Below are positions 49,796 to 57,874 of a DNA stretch of 64,000 nucleotides, piece after piece (position 1 is the first letter of the stretch; each line of letters opens with the position of its first letter). The stretch spans positions 84,686 through 148,685 of the forward strand of contig NZ_SMKL01000003.1 in assembly GCF_004348545.1 (NCBI RefSeq), read 5' to 3'. A program made the translations under genes and the position numbers. Source of the DNA: Jiangella ureilytica (GTDB taxonomy: Bacteria > Actinomycetota > Actinomycetes > Jiangellales > Jiangellaceae). The notes beneath the pieces are model-generated. The model saw only the letters and a program-made list of their open reading frames with translations, was not told the origin of the DNA and searched no databases.

Positions 49796-50857
49796 TCAGC
49801 CGGGGATCCCGTGCAGCATCAGCCCGTACCGGCGCAGACCCGCGAGCAGCTGGTCGGGCGAGCCGAGCTGCTCGAGGTGGTGCACTCCGGGATCGACCCG
49901 ACCCTCGTGCAGCGCGCCGACGACCTCGGCGACGACGGCGGCCGTGGCCCGGCACTCGCCCCGCCCGGTGGCGGCCGCGCTGACCCGCCGTCCGTCGCGG
50001 TCGGCGGCCTCGGCCTGGACGGCGAACCGGTCTGTGCCGAGCCGGGTACGGGAGAGTACGGCGTCGAGCACGCGACGCCGGCGCGCACCCTGGAAGCGGG
50101 CGAAGAACCCGGCCGACCGAAGGCCGAACACGAGGCGGGTCATCAGCTCGGACTCGAACCGCAGCCGCGTGGTGGTGGGGACACCGAGGGTCCGGGTCAG
50201 CGTGACCTGGTCGGAGAACGGGAACGGATACGCCGTGACCGGTCCGGTCCCGGCCAGCCGGACCCGCCGCGCCCCGCTGCCCGCCCTCGGCCCGGCCTCG
50301 CTCCGCCCGGCGACGAGGTTGTCGACCGTCCAGCGCAGCGAGTCCGCACCATGGTCGCCGTTGAGCCCCAGCGACACGGTGATGTCGACGGCGGTCGCGC
50401 CCGGTAACCGGTCGACGCAGTACCTGGCCAGCAGGTTGGTGACGCCCGGTGCGAGGCCGACGCTCAGCACGGCACCAGCCCAGTGCCGCCTCGCGAGCGG
50501 GTCGAGCCGCTCGATCGAGGCCAGGACCTCGGCGGACGCGCTCACGTCGACGTAGTGGATCCCGCGGGTCAGGCACATCCTCGCGACCACGGGGTTCGCC
50601 GTCTCGACGGCCATGACGACCACCCGGGCCGCGGCGATCGCCGGGATCACCTCGTCGGGATGGTCGACCCGGACCCGCCGCGGCACCAGGGCGCCGCCGT
50701 ACCGGCTCGCGAGTGCCGCGGCGCGGTCGCCGTCGCGGCCTGCGACGACCACCCGGCCGGGGATGCGCGCGGCCAGCAGGTCGGCCACCTCACGCGCGAC
50801 GGCGCCGTAGCCGCCGAGGATCACGACGGCGCCACGGTCGCGTCGTCGGCCCGTCAC
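49796..50857 (-). CDS. Saccharopine dehydrogenase-like NAD(P)-binding protein
   Basis: 353 residues from a GTG at 50857 that overlaps the stop of the MFS gene (GTGA). The N-terminal Rossmann motif is VVILGGYGAVAREVADLLAA. The middle has GIHYVDVSASAEVLASIERL and VGLAPGVTNLLARYCVDRLP, typical of saccharopine dehydrogenase-related proteins of unknown substrate. A C-terminal substrate domain follows. Coupled expression with the MFS exporter and a TetR regulator suggests a small resistance or secondary-metabolite module. Confidence 0.85.
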   Translation of the reverse strand: MTGRRRDRGAVVILGGYGAVAREVADLLAARIPGRVVVAGRDGDRAAALASRYGGALVPRRVRVDHPDEVIPAIAAARVVVMAVETANPVVARMCLTRGIHYVDVSASAEVLASIERLDPLARRHWAGAVLSVGLAPGVTNLLARYCVDRLPGATAVDITVSLGLNGDHGADSLRWTVDNLVAGRSEAGPRAGSGARRVRLAGTGPVTAYPFPFSDQVTLTRTLGVPTTTRLRFESELMTRLVFGLRSAGFFARFQGARRRRVLDAVLSRTRLGTDRFAVQAEAADRDGRRVSAAATGRGECRATAAVVAEVVGALHEGRVDPGVHHLEQLGSPDQLLAGLRRYGLMLHGIPG

Positions 50858-52044
50858 CGCCTGCTCCCCGCCGACGTCCTGACGGCCGTCAGTGCGATGA
50901 CCACCACGCCGAGCCCGGCGGCTGCGGCGGCGACCAGGTAGACGGAGGCTGTCCCGCCCAGCTCGGCCAGCCGGCCGGCCGCCGCGGTCCCCAGCCCGTA
51001 GCCGGTCCACATGAACGTGTTCAGCCAGCCGAAGGTCTCGGTGCGCCGGTCCGGCGGTGCGGTCTCGCCGAGCACGAGCTGGGTGACCGTGTCGCGGGCG
51101 CCGCTCGCCACCCCGAGCAGCAGGAAGACCGCCGCCAGGACCACCACGCCGCCGGCCAGCCACCCGGCCAGCCCGGCCAGCACCAGCCCGGCGGACACGG
51201 CATGCAGCGCAGCCAGGTGCAGAAGCCGCCCGCCGCGCCAGCCGCGGGCGCCGTACCCGAGACCGCCGGCGATCTCGCCGGCCGCCAGCAGCGCGATCAG
51301 TGTCGCGGTCCAAGCCGCGTCCGCCGCCGCAGCCGCCGCACCGATCTCCAGGGCGCCGTACACGAACGTGTCGAGCGCGACGACGCCCAGGAGCACTCGT
51401 ACCCGGCCGATCGCGAGCGGCCCGAGCCGGGAGCCCGTCCGAGCGGTGGCCTCCGGCTCCGCCGTCCCGACGAGCGGGCTGGTGGCCAGCAGCAGGTCGC
51501 CGGCGATCTTCCCCGCCGCCGCCACCACCACGGCGGCCAGCGGCGAGATGCCCGCCGCCAGGATCCCGGCGAGCAGCGGCCCGGCCACGAACATGGCCGA
51601 GTTCATCGCCGAGTCGAAGGCGTACGCGGTGGGCAGGTGCTCGCCTGGGACGAGTCTGGGCCAGAGGGCCCTGGTCACCGGCCCCGCGGGCGGCGTCGTC
51701 AACCCGACGACCGCCGCGGCGGCGACGAGCACGATCACCGGCGCTCGGTGGACCAGCGAGGCCAGCAGCCACGTGTGCGCCGCGGCATGCACGACGGTGC
51801 CTGCCAGCAACAGCCGCCGGCCGCCGATGATGTCGGCGACGCGGCCCATGACCGGGCCGCCGGCGGCGACGCCCAGGGCGTGCGCACCGAGCGCCAGGCC
51901 GGCCGGGCCGGCCGATGCCTCGTGGTCGAGCACGGTGAGGAGCAGGGCCAACGCCAGCATCGCGATGGCGAGCCGTCCGATGGCGGCGGCCACGACCAGA
52001 CGTGCGACACCGGGCAGGCCGAGCAGCCGGCGATACGCGTGCAT
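50854..52044 (-). CDS. MFS transporter
   Basis: 396 residues with about 12 hydrophobic helices. The MFS loop motif lies between helices 2 and 3 (GPVMGRVADIIGGRRLLLAG), and a second repeat begins after about residue 200. It probably exports a small molecule by proton antiport. It lies 39 bp downstream of the TetR gene and is translationally coupled to the saccharopine-dehydrogenase-like gene. Confidence 0.92.
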   Translation of the reverse strand: MHAYRRLLGLPGVARLVVAAAIGRLAIAMLALALLLTVLDHEASAGPAGLALGAHALGVAAGGPVMGRVADIIGGRRLLLAGTVVHAAAHTWLLASLVHRAPVIVLVAAAAVVGLTTPPAGPVTRALWPRLVPGEHLPTAYAFDSAMNSAMFVAGPLLAGILAAGISPLAAVVVAAAGKIAGDLLLATSPLVGTAEPEATARTGSRLGPLAIGRVRVLLGVVALDTFVYGALEIGAAAAAADAAWTATLIALLAAGEIAGGLGYGARGWRGGRLLHLAALHAVSAGLVLAGLAGWLAGGVVVLAAVFLLLGVASGARDTVTQLVLGETAPPDRRTETFGWLNTFMWTGYGLGTAAAGRLAELGGTASVYLVAAAAAGLGVVVIALTAVRTSAGSRR

Positions 52045-52083
52045 GCGATCCCGTTCCGAGAAGGTGGGCGATGTCCTGCCGCG

Positions 52084-52689
52084 CTAGGACACGACGACGA
52101 TGCGCTCGGCGACGGCGTGCAGGTGCCGCTCGACGCCGGCGAGGTCCGGCCGCGGATAGCCGTCGCCGACCGTGGCGAGGTTGTGGATCGCACCCGTGAC
52201 GAGGAAGCCGAACGCGCGCTCGTCGACGCCGTCGGCGACCCGGCCGAGGCGCTTCTCGGCGGCCAGGTAGTCGGCGACGGTGCGGCCGAACGACTCGAGC
52301 AGACCGGACGACTCGGCGGCGGCGCCCACGGCGGGGTCGAGCGCGGCGTCGCCGCCCTCGCCGACCAGCCGGAACACCGGCGTCTCGGCCGTGACGAAGA
52401 TGCGGGCGTAGCGGGCGAGGTTGCCGCCGACCGTGCCGGTGCCCGCCGAGGCCACCCACGCGTCGAACTCGCGGCGCAGCCGCCGGAACTCCGCCCCGAC
52501 CAGCTCGGCCACGATCTCCTCGCGCCCGGTGAACACCTTGTACGGCAGCCCGACGGCGCACCCGGCCTCGGCGGCCAGCGCCCGCATGGTCAGCGCGGCC
52601 GCGCCGTCGCGCTCGATCAGCCGGCGGGCGTGATCGAGCAGCGACGTGCGCAGCTCCTGCCGAGCCTCAGCGGTGCGCCGGACGGGCAC
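52084..52689 (-). CDS. TetR-family transcriptional regulator
   Basis: 201 residues from a GTG at 52689. The TetR DNA-binding domain is ARRLIERDGAAALTMRALAA, followed by EAGCAVGLPYKVFTGREEIV. The C-terminal ligand domain is unassigned. It lies between the monooxygenase-like gene and the MFS exporter on the same strand and probably controls the whole minus-strand unit through the paired operators at 53126-53166. Confidence 0.9.
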   Translation of the reverse strand: MPVRRTAEARQELRTSLLDHARRLIERDGAAALTMRALAAEAGCAVGLPYKVFTGREEIVAELVGAEFRRLRREFDAWVASAGTGTVGGNLARYARIFVTAETPVFRLVGEGGDAALDPAVGAAAESSGLLESFGRTVADYLAAEKRLGRVADGVDERAFGFLVTGAIHNLATVGDGYPRPDLAGVERHLHAVAERIVVVS

Positions 52690-52711
52690 GTGCGGCTCCC
52701 GGGCCGGACCG

Positions 52712-53098
52712 TCAGGCGGCGGCCGGGCGAACGAACCCGCCGAGCCGCTCGGACGCGATGGTCACCGGGACGCCCATCTCGGCATTGTGCCGCAGCGCCT
52801 CGGCCAGCACCGGGCCCGGCTCGCCGTACACCTCGACGGCGGTGGTGTCGACGAGCTCGAGGGCGGCGCCGATGCGCTGCTGGGCGAGCTTCATGTGCTC
52901 GTCCATCGCGGCCGCGTCGGGCTGGACGATGACGTGGCTCAGCCGCGACCCGTCGTCGTCGAGGGAGAGCCGGAACCCCATGGCGCGGGGCTCGTTCGCC
53001 TCGACGAAGTCGGAGTACTCGGCGCAGAGCGCCCGCAGCTCCTCGAGCCGGCCCTCCTTGACGCGGTGGCTGGAGACGAAGATGAACGGCTCCGACAT
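52712..53098 (-). CDS. Antibiotic-biosynthesis-monooxygenase-like (ABM fold) protein
   Basis: 128 residues. FIFVSSHRVKEGRLEELRAL begins a dimeric alpha-beta barrel as in the ABM family. LSHVIVQPDAAAMDEHMKLA follows. Such proteins are cofactor-free monooxygenases, heme-degrading enzymes or proteins of unknown function. The catalytic Asn/Trp/His set of the known monooxygenases cannot be confirmed. It is the first gene of the unit behind the duplicated operator. Confidence 0.8.
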   Translation of the reverse strand: MSEPFIFVSSHRVKEGRLEELRALCAEYSDFVEANEPRAMGFRLSLDDDGSRLSHVIVQPDAAAMDEHMKLAQQRIGAALELVDTTAVEVYGEPGPVLAEALRHNAEMGVPVTIASERLGGFVRPAAA

Positions 53099-53125
53099 CG
53101 GATCCTCCCGAGAGCGACGATAAAC

Positions 53126-53166
53126 GTGAACGGTTGTTCACGACGATAGCGTGAACAACCGTTCAC
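53126..53166. promoter_or_regulatory. Paired TetR-type operators
   Basis: GTGAACGGTTGTTCAC (53126-53141) and its exact reverse complement GTGAACAACCGTTCAC (53151-53166) are nine bases apart. Each has GTGAAC/GTTCAC half-sites. The first copy begins 28 bp upstream of the ABM-like start codon and the second ends 11 bp from the stop of the cupin gene. This is the classic layout of a TetR-family dimer operator in tandem. Confidence 0.75.
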
Positions 53167-53177
53167 AGCAAGTTCCG

Positions 53178-53573
53178 TCAGTCCGCCACGGGCTGGAACT
53201 CGGCCAGCCGGTCCTTGTACGGGGACTGCTCGGTGGCTGCCATCCAGTGCGGGTAGGACACGTAGACGACCTCGCTCTCCTCCTCGGCGCGATAGACGAG
53301 GTCGGTGCCGGCGCGCAGGTAGATGACCTCGCCGACCGAAGCCGTGGTGACGACACCGCCGCTCTCGACGCTGTAGCGGCCCTTGGTGACGATCAGCGCC
53401 TCGTCGTAGGAGACCGTCCACGGATTCGACTCGCCCGCGCCGTAGCGCACGAACCCGACGGTCATGGCGGCGTCGTGCCGCTGGTCGATGGCGTCGGCCA
53501 GCAGCAGGTCCTGGTCGAGGCGGCGGTACCACTCGAGGCCGTCGCTGCTGGTCACCTTCGTCACGCCGGACAT
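53178..53573 (-). CDS. Cupin-domain protein (EutQ-like)
   Basis: 131 residues from the ATG at 53573 with AAGGAG upstream. A single cupin barrel is visible: VGFVRYGAGESNPWTVSYDE, then LIVTKGRYSVESGGVVTTAS and GEVIYLRAGTDLVYRAEEES. It lacks the full HxH metal motif, as in EutQ-type cupins. No ethanolamine genes are nearby. It is divergently transcribed from the TetR gene at 53674 across 100 bp containing two copies of an operator-like sequence, so it is probably that regulator's target. Confidence 0.85.
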   Translation of the reverse strand: MSGVTKVTSSDGLEWYRRLDQDLLLADAIDQRHDAAMTVGFVRYGAGESNPWTVSYDEALIVTKGRYSVESGGVVTTASVGEVIYLRAGTDLVYRAEEESEVVYVSYPHWMAATEQSPYKDRLAEFQPVAD

Positions 53574-53588
53574 GTCGTGCTCCTTTTC

Positions 53589-53657
53589 TGTAGTGGTCGG
53601 TACATATTGAGCACTGGCCGCCACCTCCGTCAAGGGGTTAATGTAGCGATCGGCACA
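53589..53657. promoter_or_regulatory. Two operator copies in the cupin-TetR divergent promoter
   Basis: TGTAGTGGTCGGTACA (53589-53604) and TGTAGCGATCGGCACA (53642-53657) are imperfect palindromes sharing 13 of 16 positions, one close to each divergent gene. A -35-like TTGACG on the minus strand (53628-53633) would serve the cupin gene. This layout fits repression of both directions by the TetR protein. Confidence 0.65.
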
Positions 53658-53673
53658 GAAAGGAGCTCCGCCC

Positions 53674-54276
53674 ATGGCTCGGGGACGGCCCCGCTCGTTC
53701 GACCGCGACGCCGCGCTCGACGGCGCCATGCGGCTGTTCTGGACCCGCGGCTATCAGGACACCTCCATCAGCGACCTCACCGAGCACCTCGGCATCGCCT
53801 CGCCCAGCCTGTACGCCGCCTTCGGCTCCAAGTCGGCGCTGTTCTGCGAAGCGGCCGACCTCTACCAGGCGCGCGAGGGCGGCCGGCCCGGGGTCGCCTT
53901 GGCGGCCGCACCCACCGCGCGCGCCGGGGTCGCGGCTCTGCTGCGCGAGAACGTCGCCCTGTTCACCCGCCGCGGCGGCCCGCGGGGCTGTTTGCTGACG
54001 CGCGCGACGCTGAGCTGCCCGCCCTCCGACACCGCCGTCGTCGAGTACCTCGACCGCTCCCGGCGCGATCGCCTCACGGCGCTGCGCAGCCGCTTCCGCG
54101 CGGCCGCGGCGGCCGGCGAGCCGCTGCCGTCCGACGACCACGACACCCTGGCGCAGCACTACGACGCCCAGGTCCAGGGGCTGGCCGTCCGCGCGCTCGA
54201 GGGCGCCCCGCGGGCCGCACTCCTGCGCACCGTCGACCTCACGATGACGGCTTGGGATGCGATGACCACTCGGTGA
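53674..54276 (+). CDS. TetR-family transcriptional regulator
   Basis: 200 residues, with AAAGGAG before the ATG. The DNA-binding domain is GRPRSFDRDAALDGAMRLFW, then GYQDTSISDLTEHLGIASPS and LYAAFGSKSALF. The C-terminal part (VRALEGAPRAALLRTVDLTM) resembles the AcrR-like group that often senses small xenobiotics. It is divergent from the cupin gene. The exported amine oxidase follows 100 bp downstream on the same strand. Confidence 0.92.
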   Translation: MARGRPRSFDRDAALDGAMRLFWTRGYQDTSISDLTEHLGIASPSLYAAFGSKSALFCEAADLYQAREGGRPGVALAAAPTARAGVAALLRENVALFTRRGGPRGCLLTRATLSCPPSDTAVVEYLDRSRRDRLTALRSRFRAAAAAGEPLPSDDHDTLAQHYDAQVQGLAVRALEGAPRAALLRTVDLTMTAWDAMTTR

Positions 54277-54333
54277 TCACGTCATAACCCGGCGGAAACC
54301 AGGACATAACCACCGCTGTCGAGACTGCCTCTG

Positions 54334-54356
54334 CGCCCGGCTCCCCCGGCCGGGCG
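54334..54356 (+). terminator. Hairpin between the TetR gene and the amine oxidase gene
   Basis: CGCCCGGC (54334-54341) and GCCGGGCG (54349-54356) form a perfect 8-bp stem with a 7-base loop, 57 bp after the TetR stop and 20 bp before the amine oxidase start. It could end the TetR transcript or sit in the leader of the next gene. Confidence 0.45.
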
Positions 54357-54376
54357 GACCGACTAGGAGGCCAGTC

Positions 54377-55999
54377 GTGACCACCACCGCCGGTACCCCC
54401 CACGCCCACACCAGGCGCAGCTTCCTCACCCGCGTCGGCGCCGTCGGCGGCGCCTCGGCGCTCTACGGCACCATGGAGGCGCTCGGCCTGTTCGCGAGCC
54501 CTGCCGACGCCGCCCCGGCCCAGGGCTTCGCCCCGCCTCGGGCCGCGGACCTCCCCGACGCCGCCCGAGCCCGCGGCACGAAGGTCGTGATCCTGGGCGC
54601 CGGCACCGCCGGCCTCACGGCGGCCTACGAGCTCGGCAAGGCCGGCTACGACTGCACCGTCCTCGAGGCCCGCGACCGTCCCGGCGGCCGGGCGAAGACG
54701 ATCCGGCGTGGCGACCGTCTCACCGACACCGACGGCGTGACCCAGGTCTGCCGGTTCGACGAGGGCCTCTACTTCAACGCCGGCCCCGCCCGCATCCCCA
54801 ACCACCACGTCACGCTGGACTACTGCCGCGAGCTCGGCGTCGCCATCGAGGCGCTGGTCAACGCCAACGCCGAGAGCCTGTACTTCCACGAGAACACCGG
54901 CACCACCGACTACGGCGAGCTGGCGAGCACCGCCGTCACGCACCGCCAGGCCAAGGCCGACGTCTACGGCTACATCTCCGAGCTGCTCGCTCAGGCCGCC
55001 GACCAGGGCGCGCTCGACGACGTCCTCAGCCCGGCCGACGCCGACCGGGTGGTGGCCTTCGCCCAGAACTTCGGCGGGCTGTCCGGCGGCAAGTACGTCG
55101 GCAACGGCCGGCGCGGCTACGTCGACGCCCCCGGCGCCGGGCACGACGCCGGCGTCGTCGGCACCCCGCCGTCGATGACGGCGATCCTGCAGAGCCAATT
55201 CGGCAGCCGGTTCTCGTTCGAGTTCGGCTGGGACCAGGCGATGATGATGTGGCAGCCGGTGGGCGGCATGGACCGCATCTCCGCCGCCCTGGCGCAGGCG
55301 ATCGGCGGCAGGCGCCGCATCACGTACGACGCGCCGGTCACCCGCATCGAGAACACGGCCGACGGCGTCCGGATCAGCTACCGCCTGAACGGCCGCGTAC
55401 GCACCATCGACGCGGACTACTGCATCGCCACCATCCCGCCCATGGTGCTCAAGAACATCCCCACCAACTTCAGCCAGACCACGAAGGACGCGCTGGCGGT
55501 CCCGACGGCGGCGAACACCGGCAAGATCGGCCTGCAGTACGGCCGGCGCTGGTGGGAGGAGGACGACAAGATCTTCGGCGGCATCACGGCGACGAACATG
55601 GACATCTCCGGGATCTGGTACCCGTCGTCGGGGTTCCTCGGCCGCAAGGGCGTCGTCGTCGGCTACTACTCCGGCTCCTACACGAACCTCGCCGTCGCCG
55701 ACCGCGAGGCCCGCGCCGTCGCGCAGGGCGTGAAGATCCACGGCGCGAAGTACCGCGACGAGCTCGAGACCTCCATCTCGATCGCCTGGCCGAAGGAGCC
55801 GTACAGCCTCGGCGGCTGGGTGAGCTGGCCGGGCGGACGGGGCGCGGCCTACGACCACCTGCTGCGGCCCGACGGCAACACCTACTTCGCCGGCGACCAC
55901 CTCAGCTACCTCATCGCCTGGCAGGCCGGCGCGTTCGAGTCGGCCCGGCTGGCCGTCACCGCCCTGCACGAGCGCGTCGCCGCCACGGCCGCGGCCTGA
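54377..55999 (+). CDS. Tat-exported flavin monoamine oxidase family protein
   Basis: 540 residues from a GTG with AGGAGG upstream. The N-terminus has a twin-arginine signal (TRRSFLTRVGAVGG). The FAD-binding motif is VVILGAGTAGLTAAYELGKA, followed by the GG doublet in RDRPGGRAKT. The C-terminal FAD-contact region is DGNTYFAGDHLSYLIAWQAG. This is the amine oxidase / L-amino acid oxidase family, which oxidizes an amine to an imine and releases hydrogen peroxide. Tat export fits a folded, FAD-loaded enzyme outside the membrane. The exported RidA-like protein encoded next could hydrolyse the imine product. Confidence 0.9.
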   Translation: MTTTAGTPHAHTRRSFLTRVGAVGGASALYGTMEALGLFASPADAAPAQGFAPPRAADLPDAARARGTKVVILGAGTAGLTAAYELGKAGYDCTVLEARDRPGGRAKTIRRGDRLTDTDGVTQVCRFDEGLYFNAGPARIPNHHVTLDYCRELGVAIEALVNANAESLYFHENTGTTDYGELASTAVTHRQAKADVYGYISELLAQAADQGALDDVLSPADADRVVAFAQNFGGLSGGKYVGNGRRGYVDAPGAGHDAGVVGTPPSMTAILQSQFGSRFSFEFGWDQAMMMWQPVGGMDRISAALAQAIGGRRRITYDAPVTRIENTADGVRISYRLNGRVRTIDADYCIATIPPMVLKNIPTNFSQTTKDALAVPTAANTGKIGLQYGRRWWEEDDKIFGGITATNMDISGIWYPSSGFLGRKGVVVGYYSGSYTNLAVADREARAVAQGVKIHGAKYRDELETSISIAWPKEPYSLGGWVSWPGGRGAAYDHLLRPDGNTYFAGDHLSYLIAWQAGAFESARLAVTALHERVAATAAA

Positions 56000-56028
56000 C
56001 ACCGTCCCCACACCCGGAAGGACCCCTC

Positions 56029-56679
56029 ATGCGCAAGCCCAGCCGCCGGCTGATCGCCGTCGCCGCCGTCTCCAGCCTCACCACGCTCGCGATCACCGGC
56101 AGCGTCGTCGCCGTGACCGGCCTCGGCGCTCCCCGTCCGGCCGAGGTGCGGTTCAACATCGCCGCGCCGGAGCAGGCGCCGGACCCGTTCATCGCCAACG
56201 GCGTCGCCGTCGGCAACCAGGTGCCCCTGTACTTCTCCAGCGGCATCGGGCCCGGCGCGCTCAACAGCGCCGCGCCGGCCGGCACGCCGGAGCGTTACAT
56301 CGACCCCGCGCAGTTCCCCGGCGGCGTGCTGCCCGCAGGCGTCACCGTCACCGAGGCGCAGGGCATGAACGCGATGGCCCGGATCAAGGAGAACCTGGAG
56401 TCGCAGGGCCTCACGCTGGCCGACGTCATCAGCATGCGGATCTACCTCGAGGCCCCGCCCGGCGCCGCCCGCGCCGACTACAACGGCTGGAACCGCGCCT
56501 ACCGCAAGTGGGTGGCGAACGTGAACCGGGTGACCGGCGAGGTGATCCCGGCGTACGCCCCGGTCTCGTTCGCCAACGCCGCCCGGCCGTCGCGCACCAA
56601 CCTCGAGGTCGACACGCTGCCCGTCACCGGCTGGCTGGTCGAGATCGAGGTGGTCGCCGCCTACGGGCGTGGCCGCTGA
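56029..56679 (+). CDS. Exported RidA-family protein
   Basis: 216 residues with GGAAGGA before the ATG. An N-terminal hydrophobic segment after two Arg (RRLIAVAAVSSLTTLAITGS) acts as a signal peptide or anchor. The Rid fold follows: PLYFSSGIGPGA, then GMNAMARIKENLESQGLTLA with DVISMRIYLEAPPG, and the C-terminal SRTNLEVDTLPVTGWLVEIE. An Arg at the active-site position is present in ARPSRTNLEV. Rid proteins normally work in the cytoplasm on reactive enamines and imines, so an exported one 29 bp after an exported amine oxidase is notable. Confidence 0.87.
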   Translation: MRKPSRRLIAVAAVSSLTTLAITGSVVAVTGLGAPRPAEVRFNIAAPEQAPDPFIANGVAVGNQVPLYFSSGIGPGALNSAAPAGTPERYIDPAQFPGGVLPAGVTVTEAQGMNAMARIKENLESQGLTLADVISMRIYLEAPPGAARADYNGWNRAYRKWVANVNRVTGEVIPAYAPVSFANAARPSRTNLEVDTLPVTGWLVEIEVVAAYGRGR

Positions 56680-56706
56680 GCCACCGCCGTCGAGCGCACG
56701 CCCGGG

Positions 56707-57810
56707 CTACGTCCGCCACAACAGCAGCAGGGCGCGGTCGTCCGCGTCGGAGGAGGCGACGGCGTCGATGAGCTTCTCGGCGCCGCCGTCGAAGCCGCGG
56801 GCCACCAGGCGCTCGGCCTCGCCCTGCAGCTTGTCGATGCCGTCGGTGAGGTCACGCCGCGGCGCCTCGACCAGCCCGTCGGTGTAGAGCATGAGCGCGT
56901 CACCGGGCCGCATGCGCCCGGTGACGGGCTCGTAGTGCTTCTGCTCGTAGACGCCGAGCAGGCCGCCCTCGGTGTCGAGGGTGACCCAGCGCCCGGAGCC
57001 GGCATGGAAGTGGATGGCGGGCGGGTGCCCGGCGGAGCGGACCCAGTACTCGCCGGTCAGCAGGTCGACGACGAGGTGGACGGCGGTGGCGAACCCCTCG
57101 GGCCAGCGCTGCCGCAGCAGGTAGGCATTGGCGGCGGGCAGGAACTGCGAGGGCGGCAGCGAGCCGAGCAGCCCGCCGAACGCGCCCGACAGCAGCAGCG
57201 CCCGCGTGCCCGCGTTGTGGCCCTTGCCGGACACGTCGACCAGCGCCAACTCGAGGAACTGCCCGTCGGTGGAGCGGGAGGCGACCGCGAAGTCGCCGGA
57301 GAAGCTGGACCGCTCGGCGGCGTGGTGCTTGAGGTCGATCTTCCAGCCGCGCGGCAGCTGGGGCATTCGGCCCTGGGCGGCCAGCCGGTCGCGCAGGTCG
57401 ACGAGCATCGACTCGCCCATGGTGCCCTGCAGGCCGAGCCGGGCCCGCGAGCGCGCCAGCCCGAGCGACACCACGGCGGTGATGCCGACGACGACGGTGA
57501 CGGCGACGAAGGTGCGCCCGCCTCCGATGACGATCCCGCCGGCGATGAGGCAGAAGGCGACGGTGCCGACCAGCCAGGCCAGTGCCTGCGGCGGGACGAA
57601 CAGCCCGCCGAACAGCAGCGGCAGCACCAGCGCGATGGCCGGCACGATGGACTCCCACAGCACCATGGACAGACCGAGCAGCAGCGTCGTCGCCAGCAGC
57701 ACGGCCAGGACGACGGGTTCGCGGATCAGCCGCCGGGTCAATGCGCTGGCCGGGCGCCCGCCGAAGAAGACTCCGACAAGCCCGAGCGGGCCAGCCTGTC
57801 GGGTCGTCAC
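56707..57810 (-). CDS. PP2C-family (SpoIIE) serine phosphatase with membrane domain
   Basis: 367 residues from a GTG at 57810. Four hydrophobic helices (LAVLLATTLLLGLSMVLW, IVPAIALVLPLLFGGLFV, WLVGTVAFCLIAGGIVIG, FVAVTVVVGITAVVSLGL) precede a cytoplasmic SpoIIE phosphatase domain. The metal-binding motifs are SSFSGDFAVASR, ALVDVSGKGHNAG and RPGDALMLYTDGLVEA. These enzymes usually dephosphorylate anti-anti-sigma factors and control stress sigma factors. No anti-sigma factor antagonist is adjacent. Confidence 0.92.
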   Translation of the reverse strand: MTTRQAGPLGLVGVFFGGRPASALTRRLIREPVVLAVLLATTLLLGLSMVLWESIVPAIALVLPLLFGGLFVPPQALAWLVGTVAFCLIAGGIVIGGGRTFVAVTVVVGITAVVSLGLARSRARLGLQGTMGESMLVDLRDRLAAQGRMPQLPRGWKIDLKHHAAERSSFSGDFAVASRSTDGQFLELALVDVSGKGHNAGTRALLLSGAFGGLLGSLPPSQFLPAANAYLLRQRWPEGFATAVHLVVDLLTGEYWVRSAGHPPAIHFHAGSGRWVTLDTEGGLLGVYEQKHYEPVTGRMRPGDALMLYTDGLVEAPRRDLTDGIDKLQGEAERLVARGFDGGAEKLIDAVASSDADDRALLLLWRT

Positions 57811-57874
57811 ACGAGGACCCTAGCGGCAAAGACAATCGAGGAGGAAGATCACACAGAATTGCCTGTCTGGCGTG

